From Tannerella sp. (GTDB taxonomy: Bacteria; Bacteroidota; Bacteroidia; Bacteroidales; Tannerellaceae): 10,596 bases of DNA. Under the pieces are notes generated by a model. That model saw only the letters and a list, made by a program, of their open reading frames with translations, had not been told where the DNA came from and ran no database searches. The translations under genes were made by a program, and so were the position numbers. The DNA is taken from positions 1 through 10,596 of the forward strand of contig JAITHS010000247.1 of the NCBI GenBank assembly GCA_031279875.1, written 5' to 3'. Below are positions 1 to 8,853 of this stretch, one piece after another; within the stretch, counting starts at the first letter, position 1, and every line of letters begins with the position of its first letter.

Positions 1-1
1 T

Positions 2-94
2 TTCAATGCTAAAATCAAGCGCTTCAGAGCCGAACTCTACGGTGTGGTGGATGTGCCTTTCTTCCTCTTTAGATTAATGAAATTATATGCCTAA
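2..94 (+). CDS. C-terminal end of an IS transposase (partial, enters from left edge)
   Basis: Reading from base 2 gives 30 codons and a TAA stop at 92-94, beginning FNAKIKRFRAELYGVVDV and ending FFLFRLMKLYA. Seen: an FNAKIK...FR....GV.....FFLFR tail. From memory, this tail is typical of DDE transposases of IS elements common in Bacteroidota (the ISAon1/ISL3-like group, where the last helix reads roughly ESFNAKIKAFRA...FFLFRLxKIFA). Only the tail is in the window, so the catalytic residues, the full length and whether the element is intact cannot be judged. The family name is an inference; that it is the end of a transposase is fairly secure. It points toward the tRNA-Asp gene, about 130 bp away on the other strand. 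Confidence 0.72.
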   Translation, partial: FNAKIKRFRAELYGVVDVPFFLFRLMKLYA

Positions 95-146
95 ACACAG
101 GGTTTTGCAGGTGCGCCCATATGCCCCTGAATGCACTGCAAAGGTA
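95..146. repeat. Imperfect dyad in the 3' flank of the transposase, possible IS end
   Basis: Directly after the transposase stop, TTGCA-g-GTGC (105-114) faces GCAC-TGCAA (133-141), an imperfect dyad with an 18-nt middle. It may be part of the right terminal region of the IS or a terminator-like hairpin at the end of its transcript, although no T-run follows. The left end of the element is outside the window, so the terminal inverted repeat and the target duplication cannot be identified here. Confidence 0.3.
139..146 (-). promoter_or_regulatory. Minus-strand -7 element pointing into the transposase tail
   Basis: On the minus strand 146-139 reads TACCTTTG, and the following bases give GTACCTTTGCAGT, the same core seen at the other promoters in this window. 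It would drive leftward transcription toward the transposase 3' end. No TTTG sits 19-21 bp upstream, so only the -7 element is supported. It may be a native promoter cut off from its gene by the IS, an outward-reading site remade as inward, or chance in AT-rich DNA. Confidence 0.4.
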
Positions 147-177
147 CAATATATTCTTCAAAAAACGCATAAACCAC

Positions 178-211
178 AAAAAAAAAAGCACCTACATTTC
201 TGTAAGTGCTT
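178..211 (-). terminator. Intrinsic terminator of the tRNA-Asp transcript
   Basis: Read on the minus strand, AAGCACTTACA (211-201) pairs with TGTAGGTGCTT (196-186) over 11 bp with one T-G wobble, closing a GAAA tetraloop (200-197). A run of T follows immediately (A-run 178-187 on the plus strand). It starts 13 nt past the 3' end of the tRNA, so it is the natural end of that transcript. Confidence 0.9.
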
Positions 212-224
212 GATTTTCAGTTAG

Positions 225-299
225 CGGTGCGGACGGGACTCGAACCCGCGACCCCATGCGTGACAGGCATGTATTCTAACCAGGCTGAACTACCACACC
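225..299 (-). tRNA. tRNA-Asp (anticodon GTC)
   Basis: The minus strand folds into a full 75-nt cloverleaf. The acceptor GGTGTGG pairs with CCGCACC (one T-G wobble), T8-A9 follow, the D arm is GTTC/GAAT, and the anticodon stem CATGC/GCATG encloses CTGTCAC, giving anticodon GTC at 264-262. The T arm is GCGGG-TTCGAGT-CCCGT. The discriminator base is G at 225, as expected for tRNA-Asp. CCA is not encoded: the next minus-strand bases are CTAA, so CCA must be added enzymatically, as is usual in this phylum. It has its own promoter about 27 bp upstream and an intrinsic terminator 13 nt downstream, so it is transcribed as a single-gene unit, away from the aminotransferase gene. Confidence 0.95.
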
Positions 300-326
300 G
301 AGTTGCTTTTTCTCTTAAAAGCGGTG

Positions 327-358
327 CAAAGGTACGAACTTTTTTTGAAACTACCAAA
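327..358 (-). promoter_or_regulatory. Bacteroidota-type promoter of tRNA-Asp
   Basis: On the minus strand a TTTG -33 element (358-355) is followed after exactly 20 bp by TACCTTTG (334-327), the -33/-7 arrangement of Bacteroidota primary-sigma promoters. Transcription would start near 320, giving a leader of about 20 nt before the mature tRNA 5' end at 299. Confidence 0.82.
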
Positions 359-377
359 CTTTTATGAAAAAATTTTA

Positions 378-385
378 TACCTTTG
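378..385 (+). promoter_or_regulatory. Promoter (-7) of the aminotransferase cluster
   Basis: TACCTTTG at 378-385, followed by CAG, matches the Bacteroidota -7 element. The ATG at 414 lies 28 bp downstream, giving a leader of about 20 nt. No TTTG occurs at the expected -33 position (about 353-358); that stretch carries the -33 element of the divergent tRNA promoter instead. This site also argues against translation starting upstream at 303. Confidence 0.68.
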
Positions 386-413
386 CAGTGATTTTTTTAT
401 TAAAGATATTAAA

Positions 414-1730
414 ATGAAAAATGTACCGGTTGATTATCAGACAACTAACAAGATTATTGAAAAATACGGACTGAAAGATTTCGGCAAGGCAACTATCCGC
501 GAAGTAGTGGCTATTGCGTCCGAATTAGAAAAAATTACAGGCACGGAATTTATCCGTATGGAAATGGGGGTGCCGGGATTGAAACCGGCCAAAGTGGGCG
601 TCGAGGCAGAGATAAAGGCTTTACAAAATGGTATCGCCTCAATTTACCCTGTCATTAACGGCTATCCGGAACTGAAAAAAGAAGCTTCGCGCTTCATCAA
701 GGCTTTCGTCGATACAGACATCGACCCTGAACATTGCGTCCCTGTAACAGGCTCAATGCAAGGCACTTACGCTTCTTTTCTGACCTGCGGGCAGTGCGAC
801 GACAAGAAAGATACGATTTTGTTCATCGATCCGGGCTTTCCCGTTCAGAAACAGCAGATTACTGTCATGGGATACAACTTCGCATCGTTTGACGTCTATG
901 ATTATCGCGGCGACCGTCTCAAACCCAAACTCGAAGAATACCTTTCCAAGGGCAACATTGCGGCTATGATATACTCAAACCCAAACAATCCGGCGTGGAT
1001 ATGCTTGACCGACAATGAATTAAAGGATATAGGCGCAGTAGCCGAACAGTATGACACAATTGTTATCGAAGACCTTGCGTATTTTGCGATGGATTTCCGC
1101 AAAGAACTCGGCAAACCGTTCGTACCGCCCTATCAGCCAAGCGTTTCGCACTATACCGACAACTATATCATGCAAATATCAGGCTCGAAAGCGTTCGGTT
1201 ACGCCGGTCAGCGGATAGGCGTAACGGCGATTTCCAACAAACTGTATCACCGTCAGTATGAGGGACTTATGCAGCGTTACGGTGGCGGAACTTTCGGGAC
1301 GGTCTATATTCATCGTGTTCTTTACGCCCTGTCGTCGGGTACGAGCCATTCGGCACAGTACGCTTTGGCGGCGATGTTTAAAGCAGCGTCGGATGGGTCG
1401 TTCGATTTCGTGGAAGAAATCAAAGAATATGGCGTCCGTGCGGCGAAGTTGAAAGCGATTTTCAAAAAGCACGGCTTCGAAATTGTCTATGACTACGACC
1501 TTGACCAGCCTATCGCCGACGGCTTTTATTTCACCATCCGCTACCCCGGAATGACAGGTAGCGAACTGATGAAAACGCTTATCTATTACGGTATTAGCGC
1601 TATTTCGCTCGGCACTACCGGAAGCAATCAGGAAGGCTTGCGCGCGTGTACATCTTTTATTAAAGACAATCAATATGATTTGCTTGATAACAGACTGACA
1701 ATGTTTGAGTTAAACCATCAAAAAGCATAA
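414..1730 (+). CDS. PLP-dependent class I/II aminotransferase
   Basis: A 438-residue fold-type I pyridoxal-phosphate enzyme that transfers an amino group between an amino acid and a 2-oxo acid in the cytoplasm. The substrate cannot be read from the sequence. Seen: an NPNNP motif at 189-193, Asp220 and Tyr223 in VIEDLAYF (positions that in this family contact the PLP ring nitrogen and 3'-hydroxyl), the Schiff-base lysine Lys259 in SGSKAFGYAGQR, and Arg410 in EGLRACTSF near the C-terminus, the likely alpha-carboxylate-binding arginine. Length is normal for the family. The frame stays open back to a TTG at 303, but ATG 414 is the start because the promoter -7 element lies at 378-385. It is first in a cluster with the YqgE-family gene 4 bp downstream. 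It could be an aspartate-, aromatic- or alanine-type enzyme. Confidence 0.92.
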   Translation: MKNVPVDYQTTNKIIEKYGLKDFGKATIREVVAIASELEKITGTEFIRMEMGVPGLKPAKVGVEAEIKALQNGIASIYPVINGYPELKKEASRFIKAFVDTDIDPEHCVPVTGSMQGTYASFLTCGQCDDKKDTILFIDPGFPVQKQQITVMGYNFASFDVYDYRGDRLKPKLEEYLSKGNIAAMIYSNPNNPAWICLTDNELKDIGAVAEQYDTIVIEDLAYFAMDFRKELGKPFVPPYQPSVSHYTDNYIMQISGSKAFGYAGQRIGVTAISNKLYHRQYEGLMQRYGGGTFGTVYIHRVLYALSSGTSHSAQYALAAMFKAASDGSFDFVEEIKEYGVRAAKLKAIFKKHGFEIVYDYDLDQPIADGFYFTIRYPGMTGSELMKTLIYYGISAISLGTTGSNQEGLRACTSFIKDNQYDLLDNRLTMFELNHQKA

Positions 1731-1734
1731 TCCG

Positions 1735-2325
1735 ATGGAACCGTACGAGGAATTATTCAAGATACGGCATAACAATCGAAAGCCGGACAAGGGCAAAGTG
1801 CTGATATCGGAGCCTTTTATGCAAGAACCTTGTTTTCAGCGTTCCGTTATCTATCTTATCGAACATGGCGAAACCGGCTCAATGGGATTGGTACTGAATC
1901 AAAAACTTGGACTTTTATTGAATAATCTTATTGACGATTTCTCATTCGAGCAGCCTATACCGCTTTATCTGGGCGGTCCGGTTGGCGTTGATAGTCTGTT
2001 TTTTATTCATTCTTTTGGCGACAGGATACCTGAAAGCGTGCATGTAAACGGCGAAATCAGTTTTGCCGGCAATCTTGAATACTTAACTTATATGCTCAAA
2101 AGCGGCGCCACAATAGAGGGAAACGTGAAATTTTTTCTCGGCTATTCGGGATGGCGTGAAAATCAGCTTAACGAAGAGATAGAGCGTAATTCATGGATAG
2201 TCAGTGAGTTGGATGCGACGGCAATATTATCGTCCGAAGATGAGTTATGGAAAAGCGCTGTCGAATCATTAGGCGGTTCCTACAAATTATGGTTGAATTA
2301 TCCGAAAGACCCGAAAATGAACTGA
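1735..2325 (+). CDS. YqgE/AlgH family protein (UPF0301, DUF179)
   Basis: A 196-residue soluble protein of the YqgE/AlgH family. Its biochemical role is not firmly established; AlgH was named for an effect on alginate production in Pseudomonas, which need not hold here. Seen: the N-terminal GKVLISEPFM...CFQRSVIYLIEH block (about 20-44), GSMGLVLNQ (48-56), the LGGPV turn (79-83), FFLGYSGWRENQL (133-145) and an acidic region ending in SWIV, which together are the full family signature at the usual length. No signal peptide or membrane segment. The ATG at 1735 is 4 bp past the aminotransferase stop, and the ABC ATPase starts 11 bp after this gene, so the three are probably co-transcribed. Family assignment is secure; no specific function is claimed. 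Confidence 0.93.
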   Translation: MEPYEELFKIRHNNRKPDKGKVLISEPFMQEPCFQRSVIYLIEHGETGSMGLVLNQKLGLLLNNLIDDFSFEQPIPLYLGGPVGVDSLFFIHSFGDRIPESVHVNGEISFAGNLEYLTYMLKSGATIEGNVKFFLGYSGWRENQLNEEIERNSWIVSELDATAILSSEDELWKSAVESLGGSYKLWLNYPKDPKMN

Positions 2326-2336
2326 AAATTTACAAT

Positions 2337-3239
<903 letters not shown>

Positions 3240-3246
3240 AATCTAC

Positions 3247-3297
3247 CGTAATTTTTAATTCGTAATTTTTAATTCTCAACTCTCAACTCTACTCAAC
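3247..3297. repeat. 14-bp direct repeat x2 followed by inverted heptads
   Basis: CGTAATTTTTAATT occurs twice in tandem (3247-3260, 3261-3274). It is followed by TCTCAAC x2 (3274-3287) and a partial third unit (TCT, then a CTCAAC after one extra base, 3288-3297), the reverse complement of the array at 3191-3225. The two could pair over about 17 bp, but no T-run follows on either strand, so this is not a classical intrinsic terminator. The TolC-family gene ends inside it (stop at 3291-3289). Confidence 0.85.
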
Positions 3298-4602
3298 ATA
3301 CTTCATAACCTGTCCGCTGAGTTGGAGGAGAGATATTTCGCATAGTTTGGTGTTGTATTCAGCCAGAGAGCGACGCTCTTCGGCTTGGAGGAGGTTGTTT
3401 TGGGCTTCACGCAGTTCGATACCGGAGAGGTCGCCGAGTTTGTAGCGCTCAATGGCTATCTCGTAATGTTCTTGTGAGGCGATGAGGTTTTCTTTCTCTA
3501 ACTGTAAGAGATCGAGGTTATTACGGTATGCCATCCAAAGGTTGGAGAGGTTGGCTTTGAGGGCGAGTTCCATTTCCTGAACACGCAGTTCGCCGGTATT
3601 GATGCGCGTTTTGGCGTTCTGTTGTTCACGTCGGCGGTTAAAGCCGTCGAATACATTAAAGCCAAGCGTAACGCCGTAGTTAGCGCCAAGTCGTCGTTGC
3701 AGGTCAATCGTACCGGTCTCGTAGCGGTTGCCGGTGTAGCCGTATCCGGCATTCAGACGCAGATAAGGATAGTTTTGGCTACGTACTTTTTTGAGGTCTA
3801 TTTCGCTCAATGTAAGGTTTTTATGCGATGCGATGAGCGACGAATTATTGGCAAGCGTCTTTGCCCAGAGCGCGTCGTGGTCAAGGATAATATCGCCGAT
3901 CACGACGGTATCTTTCACTTCGAGCGGAGTGTTGACGGAATCAAGTCCCATAAGTTCGTTAAGCCTTATCTTTGAGGAATTTACGTTTTCGTATTGAGTG
4001 AGGAGTTGCGAACTGTCGGCGTTGAAATCGACTTTCGCCTGTTGTAGGTCGAGGCGCGACATAGAGCCGATGATATAGCGTTCTTCGACTATTCGGAGGC
4101 GTTCGCGTGAGAGGCGGACGGCAGAGCGCAGATTGTTGAGGCGGATGCGCTGTCGAATGAATGTGTAATATTCGGCGGCAATGTCGGCAACAAGATTTTC
4201 GACCGCGATACGGGTGTTGAGTTCACCCATGCTTTTGAGTTCTTTAAGTCGCTCATAATCAGCCTGAATACCGAAGCCGTCGAAGATAGTCCAGTTAAGG
4301 TTGACGCCGATGTTGGAAGATTCGGAGTTGACGTTTTTTTCGGTTCCCGTTGTGCCGTCTTTGTAATCGTAGTTATAGTTATAGACATTGCCGTTGTAGC
4401 CACCCGAAAGGTCGATAGAAGGTAAAGCGCCCGCCGCGCCGAGTGTGGCGTTATTGGTCGAGATAGCTTCTTCATTGCGGATGATGCGTACGGAGTAGTT
4501 ATTTTTGAGACCTGTGCGGATACATTCTTCAAGGCTCAAAACGGCCTGTGCGGTCATGATTGACGGAAAAAGTAATGCTATCGTTAAAAAAAATATCTTC
4601 AT
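3289..4602 (-). CDS. TolC-family outer-membrane efflux channel
   Basis: A 437-residue outer-membrane factor, the exit duct of the tripartite pump encoded upstream. Seen: an N-terminal signal peptide (hydrophobic stretch 3-16, likely cleavage after AQA at 18-20), then LSLEECIRTGLKNNYSVR, the typical opening of an outer membrane efflux protein repeat. Two tandem halves of long amphipathic helices follow, with beta-strand segments such as LNWTIFDGFG (about 102-111) and VTLGFNVFDGFNRR in the second half; the ELREAQNNLLQAEERR helix is near the C-terminus. Length is normal. No lipobox cysteine is present, so it is not lipidated like OprM. The start overlaps the transporter stop by 4 nt (ATGA, 4602-4599), consistent with coupled translation. 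The last codon (Glu) and TAG stop lie in heptad-related repeat sequence. Confidence 0.93.
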   Translation of the reverse strand: MKIFFLTIALLFPSIMTAQAVLSLEECIRTGLKNNYSVRIIRNEEAISTNNATLGAAGALPSIDLSGGYNGNVYNYNYDYKDGTTGTEKNVNSESSNIGVNLNWTIFDGFGIQADYERLKELKSMGELNTRIAVENLVADIAAEYYTFIRQRIRLNNLRSAVRLSRERLRIVEERYIIGSMSRLDLQQAKVDFNADSSQLLTQYENVNSSKIRLNELMGLDSVNTPLEVKDTVVIGDIILDHDALWAKTLANNSSLIASHKNLTLSEIDLKKVRSQNYPYLRLNAGYGYTGNRYETGTIDLQRRLGANYGVTLGFNVFDGFNRRREQQNAKTRINTGELRVQEMELALKANLSNLWMAYRNNLDLLQLEKENLIASQEHYEIAIERYKLGDLSGIELREAQNNLLQAEERRSLAEYNTKLCEISLLQLSGQVMKYVE

Positions 4603-7600
4603 GTCATTTTCTTTTTGTTAATTCTGTCGGTTGAGATGAAACTGTACATAGCGGGTACGATATAAAGCGTCATGAAGGTAGAAATCAACATACCGCCAAC
4701 GCAGGCGTACCCCATTGCTATACGGCTGTTAGCGCCTTCGGCAGAGGCAAACATCAGCGGCAGCAAGCCCAGAATAGTTGATGCGCTGGTCATCAGGATA
4801 GGACGCAAACGCTGGATAGAGGCTGTTCGGATAGCGTCGTGAAGCGACTGTCCCGCGCTCTGTCGCTGGTTGGCGAACTCTACTATCAAGATGCCGTTTT
4901 TTGCTACCAATCCGATGAGCATGATGATACCTATCTGGCTGAAAATGTTCATAGTAATACTTCCGGAAGCCATGAATATCAACGCTCCCGCAACAGCGAG
5001 CGGCACTGTAAACATCACTATCAGAGGGTCTTTGAAACTCTCAAACTGTGCTGCAAGTACTAAATAAATCATTATAAGAGCCAAAATGAGAGCAAACATC
5101 AGGCTATCGGAACTTTCGCGAAACTCTTTCGATTCGCCTGTCAGAGCAGTACGGAAACTTTCGTCAAGCACTTCCGCCGCAATTCTGTCCATCTCGTTTA
5201 ATCCGTCGCCGAGAGTATATCCCTTGTTCAATCCGCTTGATATTGTGGCAGATACGAAACGGTTATAGCGGTAGAGTTGCGGCGGAGCGACGTCTTCGAC
5301 GAGGCTGACAACGTTATCTATCTGAATCATAGAGCCGTTATTGCTTCTCACATAGAGCGATTTGAGGTCGAGCGGCTTGTTGCGCTGTTGCCGGTTTATT
5401 TCGCCAATTATCTGATACTGTTTGCCTTTGAGATAAAAATACCCCATTCGTTGCCCGCTAAGAGCATACTGTAATGTCTGGGCAATGTTACGGGTACTGA
5501 CGCCGAGCAAAGTAGCCTTGTCGCGGTCGATAGATATGCGCACTTCGGGTTTGGTGAACTTCAAATCGGCGTCAGCCATCTGAAAGACAGGGCTTTGGTT
5601 CACTTTTTCCAATATTTGGGGCAAGTATTCCTGCAATTTGTCGATGCCGGTAGCCTGTAAAACGTATTGAACGGGCATTCCGCCGCGCCGTCCGCCGAAA
5701 GTTGACTGTTGCTGCACAAATCCGCGTGCCATTGTCTCCATACGCACTTCTTTTGAGAGCAGCTCGGCAATATCCATCTGCGAGCGTTGACGGTCGGCAA
5801 TATTCGGCAAAATGACGGAAATAAACGACATTGAGCCAAACGAGCGTGTAGTAACAACTTTTCGCTCGTAGGCAACGGAATCGGCTATCACTTCAAGTTT
5901 GTCGGCAAAGTCGCGCACAAACTCGTAAGTTGCCCCTTCTGGGCCTCTGATGTTGATTTGTATCTGCGACCGGTCTTCCATCGGCGACAGTTCGGACGGT
6001 ATTTTCATCCATAGCCAACCTATCAGCATTAACAGAATGCCGATAATCGGAAATGCCATCCATTTACGGTTTAGAAAAGCGTCAAGCGACGATTCATAAA
6101 TATTGTTAAGAAATGTGAAAAAAGGTTCCGTTTTGCGATATAACCAGTTTTGTTTTTCGCGTTTTTTGAGCAGTTTAGTTGCCAGCATGGGCGTAAAAGT
6201 CAGCGCTACGACCGACGAGATTGCTACCGACCCTGCTATGACGATGCTAAATTCTTTAAACAGCCGCCCCGTCATGCCCTCCAAAAATACTATCGGAATA
6301 AACACTGCGATAAGCGTTATAGTAGTTGAAACGACGGCAAAAAATATTTCTTTAGCGCCTTCGATACCTGCTGTGCGTGGCGACATACCCCGCTCGATAC
6401 GCACATAAATATTTTCGGTAACAACAATTGCATCATCCACCACAAGCCCCACCGACAGCACTATTGCCAGCATGGTAAGCGTGTTTATTGAGAAACCGGC
6501 GATATACATCACGAAAAAAGCGCCGATAAGTGAAATCGGGATAACGAGTACCGGTATCGTTGTTACGCGCCAGTCTCGGAGGAACAGAAAAATGATTATT
6601 ACAACTAACAGAAAAGCCTCATAAAGTGTCTGTTGTACTTCGTTAATAGATGCGCGTATAAACTGTGTGTTGTCGTATTCCATTTCTATTGTAACGTCGT
6701 CGGGCAGGTCTTTGCGCAGTTGTTCGATGCGTTTGTAGGCTTCGTTGGCAATTTCGATATGGTTTGCGCCGGGTTGCGGTATAATAACGTCGATAACCAT
6801 CGGCTCGCCGTTACGTTTCTGGATACTTTTGATGTCTTCGGGCGACAACTCCGCAAGACCGACATCCGAAAACCTGACGATGCTGTTACCGTCTTCTTTG
6901 ATAATCAGGTCGTTAAATTCTTTTGCCGTAGTCATCAGTCCCATAGTTCTGATTGACAGTTCCATAGTATTACCTTCGATGCTGCCAGACGGAAGTTCCA
7001 CATTTTCAGCGTCAATAGCATTTTTAACGTCAAGCGGTGTTACTCCGAAACCTGCCATTTTGACCGGATCAAGCCACAGTCGCATCGAATAGCGCTTTGA
7101 GCCCCAGATATCGACGCCGCTGACGTTTTGGATAGTTTGAAGTCGCTCTTTAACAGTCAGTTCGGCTATTTCGGTCAGTTCCATCAGCGACCGTTTAGCG
7201 CTTCTGATACCTATCTGCATAATAGGTTGAGCGTCGGCGTCGGCTTTGGAAACGGTCGGCGGGTCGCAGTCTCGCGGGAGATAGCGTTGAGCGCGCGAAA
7301 CCTTGTCGCGCACATCGTTAGCAGCCGTTTCGAGGTCAACCGACAGTTCAAACTCTACCGTTATACGGCTGTTACCCTGACTGCTGACGCTACTGAGCGA
7401 CCTTATACCCGGAATGCCGTTTACATTTTGTTCCAACGGCTCCGTAATCTGGTTCATGATGACTTCCGCGTTAGCGCCCGGATACGAGGTTTGTACCGAT
7501 ACAAAAGGGCGGTCAACACTCGGATACTCGCGTACTCCGAGTGTGTTGTAGCCTATCATTCCGAAAAGGAGTATGATGAGCATCATCACAGTAGCGAGGA

Positions 7601-7637
7601 CGGGGCGGTTTATGCTTATTTCCGATAAATTTGCCAT
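4599..7637 (-). CDS. RND efflux transporter, HAE1 (AcrB-like) family
   Basis: A 1012-residue inner-membrane proton-drug antiporter, the motor of the pump. Seen: the first membrane helix (about 10-30) followed by the porter-domain opening REYPSVDRPFVSVQTSYPGA; transmembrane helix 4 with GLVVDDAIVVTENI, where Asp401 and Asp402 match the proton-relay pair of AcrB (407/408); a second half starting with the helix at about 526-546; and helix 10 with Lys913 in GLVAKNGILIVEF, matching AcrB Lys940. The C-terminal LRPILMTSASTILGLLPL block is also present. All relay residues are kept and the length is typical, so it looks functional. Heavy-metal (CusA) motifs are not evident; the substrate range cannot be told. 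It starts 3 bp after the adaptor gene stop and overlaps the channel gene by 4 nt. Confidence 0.96.
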   Translation of the reverse strand: MANLSEISINRPVLATVMMLIILLFGMIGYNTLGVREYPSVDRPFVSVQTSYPGANAEVIMNQITEPLEQNVNGIPGIRSLSSVSSQGNSRITVEFELSVDLETAANDVRDKVSRAQRYLPRDCDPPTVSKADADAQPIMQIGIRSAKRSLMELTEIAELTVKERLQTIQNVSGVDIWGSKRYSMRLWLDPVKMAGFGVTPLDVKNAIDAENVELPSGSIEGNTMELSIRTMGLMTTAKEFNDLIIKEDGNSIVRFSDVGLAELSPEDIKSIQKRNGEPMVIDVIIPQPGANHIEIANEAYKRIEQLRKDLPDDVTIEMEYDNTQFIRASINEVQQTLYEAFLLVVIIIFLFLRDWRVTTIPVLVIPISLIGAFFVMYIAGFSINTLTMLAIVLSVGLVVDDAIVVTENIYVRIERGMSPRTAGIEGAKEIFFAVVSTTITLIAVFIPIVFLEGMTGRLFKEFSIVIAGSVAISSVVALTFTPMLATKLLKKREKQNWLYRKTEPFFTFLNNIYESSLDAFLNRKWMAFPIIGILLMLIGWLWMKIPSELSPMEDRSQIQINIRGPEGATYEFVRDFADKLEVIADSVAYERKVVTTRSFGSMSFISVILPNIADRQRSQMDIAELLSKEVRMETMARGFVQQQSTFGGRRGGMPVQYVLQATGIDKLQEYLPQILEKVNQSPVFQMADADLKFTKPEVRISIDRDKATLLGVSTRNIAQTLQYALSGQRMGYFYLKGKQYQIIGEINRQQRNKPLDLKSLYVRSNNGSMIQIDNVVSLVEDVAPPQLYRYNRFVSATISSGLNKGYTLGDGLNEMDRIAAEVLDESFRTALTGESKEFRESSDSLMFALILALIMIYLVLAAQFESFKDPLIVMFTVPLAVAGALIFMASGSITMNIFSQIGIIMLIGLVAKNGILIVEFANQRQSAGQSLHDAIRTASIQRLRPILMTSASTILGLLPLMFASAEGANSRIAMGYACVGGMLISTFMTLYIVPAMYSFISTDRINKKKMT

Positions 7638-7640
7638 AAT

Positions 7641-8741
7641 TTATTGCATCAGTTCGTTGATAATTACTTTCGATCCCATGCGCAGTTGCATAACGCCGGT
7701 TGTGATAATGGTATCGCCGGAATGAAGTCCTTCAAGCACCTGTACATGGCTTTCGGTACGCAGACCTGTCTTAATAACAACAGGTTGCGACTCGCCGTTG
7801 CGATAAATATAGACTATTGTTCTGCCCATTTCGGGTATTATCGCTTCGCTCGGAACAGCGAGCGCGTCTTTGATTTCGCGACGTGTAATCTCGACCGACA
7901 GATAGCGCCCGGGTATTATTGCTTCATTAGTGTTAGGGAATAGTGCGCGTACTTTGAGCGAGCGTGTTGCTTCCGAAATTTTGCTCTCAACGGCATATAC
8001 TTTGGCTTTGAAATCCTGCTTTTTGCCGTCGAATCCTTCCATAAAAAAGTTAACGTCCGTACCTGCAGTAACGTCGGGCGCATAACGTTCGTTTATCGAA
8101 AACTCTATCTTTAAGGGACTTATCTTCGTCAGATTTACAATAACAGTAGTAGGAGTAGCATAAGCGCCTTCGCTGACGCGCCTCAAACCGATGATACCGT
8201 CAAACGGAGCCAGCAGTTCGGTCTGCGCTATGCGCGCCTTAACGCTCTCAATATCAGCCATCAATTTCTCATACTCGGTTGTAACCTGCTCGTATGCTTC
8301 CTGACTTACGGCGTCTTTTTCAAGTAGCGTCCCCTGACGGAACACACGGTCTTTGGCAAGCGGTATCTGGGCTTCAAGTTTCTTCAACTCGGCCTGTAAC
8401 GGTTTGTCGTTAATCTTAGCCAGCAGGGTGCCTTTTTTTACGTGCATCCCTTCCTGAAAATTGATGCTCACAATCTTGCCCGACGATTCGAACGACAAGT
8501 CAACTTCTTCGTCAGCCAGCGTCGCTCCGGCAGTAACAATTTTGTCGGTCAGCGATGCTTTTTTTATTACTGCCGCATTGATAGTGAGCGGCATACGTCG
8601 CTGATCCATCGCCGTCGGCGGAGCTTCTTTTCCTCCTGTCTTTTCGGAGTTCATACTTTGTTTGATCTTGGGCCAGGCTATCATCCCCGCTATCAAAAGC
8701 ACTATAACACCTGTCAAAAGCCATTTTACGGATTTCGTCAT
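7641..8741 (-). CDS. RND periplasmic adaptor (membrane fusion protein, HlyD/AcrA family)
   Basis: A 366-residue periplasmic adaptor linking the transporter to the outer-membrane channel. Seen: an N-terminal membrane anchor (about 7-23, WLLTGVIVLLIAGMIAW) with no lipobox cysteine, so anchored by a helix rather than lipid; a split lipoyl domain (GKIVSINFQEGMHVKKGTLL at 89-107, and LLAPFDGIIGLRRVSEGAY at 176-194); between them a short alpha-hairpin rich in E, K and A (about 113-172); a beta-barrel domain (about 208-290, ending IPGRYLSVEI); and a membrane-proximal domain from VPSEAI onward. It is the first gene of the pump operon, 3 bp before the transporter. The upstream 160 bp shows no TAnnTTTG element on this strand, so its promoter is unidentified. 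Confidence 0.94.
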   Translation of the reverse strand: MTKSVKWLLTGVIVLLIAGMIAWPKIKQSMNSEKTGGKEAPPTAMDQRRMPLTINAAVIKKASLTDKIVTAGATLADEEVDLSFESSGKIVSINFQEGMHVKKGTLLAKINDKPLQAELKKLEAQIPLAKDRVFRQGTLLEKDAVSQEAYEQVTTEYEKLMADIESVKARIAQTELLAPFDGIIGLRRVSEGAYATPTTVIVNLTKISPLKIEFSINERYAPDVTAGTDVNFFMEGFDGKKQDFKAKVYAVESKISEATRSLKVRALFPNTNEAIIPGRYLSVEITRREIKDALAVPSEAIIPEMGRTIVYIYRNGESQPVVIKTGLRTESHVQVLEGLHSGDTIITTGVMQLRMGSKVIINELMQ

Positions 8742-8754
8742 ACTTCGTTAAGTC

Positions 8755-8773
8755 TTAATAATTTTTTTATTAA
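8755..8773. promoter_or_regulatory. Perfect 7-bp dyad upstream of the pump operon, possible operator
   Basis: TTAATAA (8755-8761) and TTATTAA (8767-8773) form a perfect inverted repeat around TTTTT, 14-32 bp upstream of the adaptor ATG. A second AT-rich dyad, TTTAAT (8801-8806) and ATTAAA (8816-8821), lies further up. Dyads of this kind can bind dimeric repressors such as TetR or MarR proteins that control RND pumps, but in DNA this AT-rich they can arise by chance, and no regulator gene is nearby. Confidence 0.25.
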
Positions 8774-8853
8774 CTAATTGACTGCTTTTTCGGCTATAAG
8801 TTTAATCATATCTGTATTAAAAAATGTGAAATACATCTGTTTAAGCACATTTT

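Noticed and set aside
303..413. N-terminal extension of the aminotransferase from a TTG at 303
   Set aside because: The region contains both promoters, and the -7 element at 378-385 means the transcript begins after 303. ATG 414 gives a normal family N-terminus.
1179..1673. Minus-strand open frame opposite the aminotransferase gene
   Set aside because: It overlaps the catalytic part of a recognisable enzyme on the other strand and has no recognisable protein features.
2247..2336. Earlier in-frame ATG for the ABC ATPase
   Set aside because: It lies inside the YqgE gene, and the added 30 residues resemble no ABC N-terminus. ATG 2337 starts the usual MKLETNNVTKQF.
3622..3997. Two plus-strand open frames opposite the TolC-family gene
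   Set aside because: They are antisense shadows of a well-supported gene, with no signal, domain or promoter of their own.
7128..7628. Long plus-strand open frame opposite the RND transporter gene
   Set aside because: It is antisense to a clearly conserved coding region, has no promoter or family resemblance, and is best explained as a shadow of the real gene.
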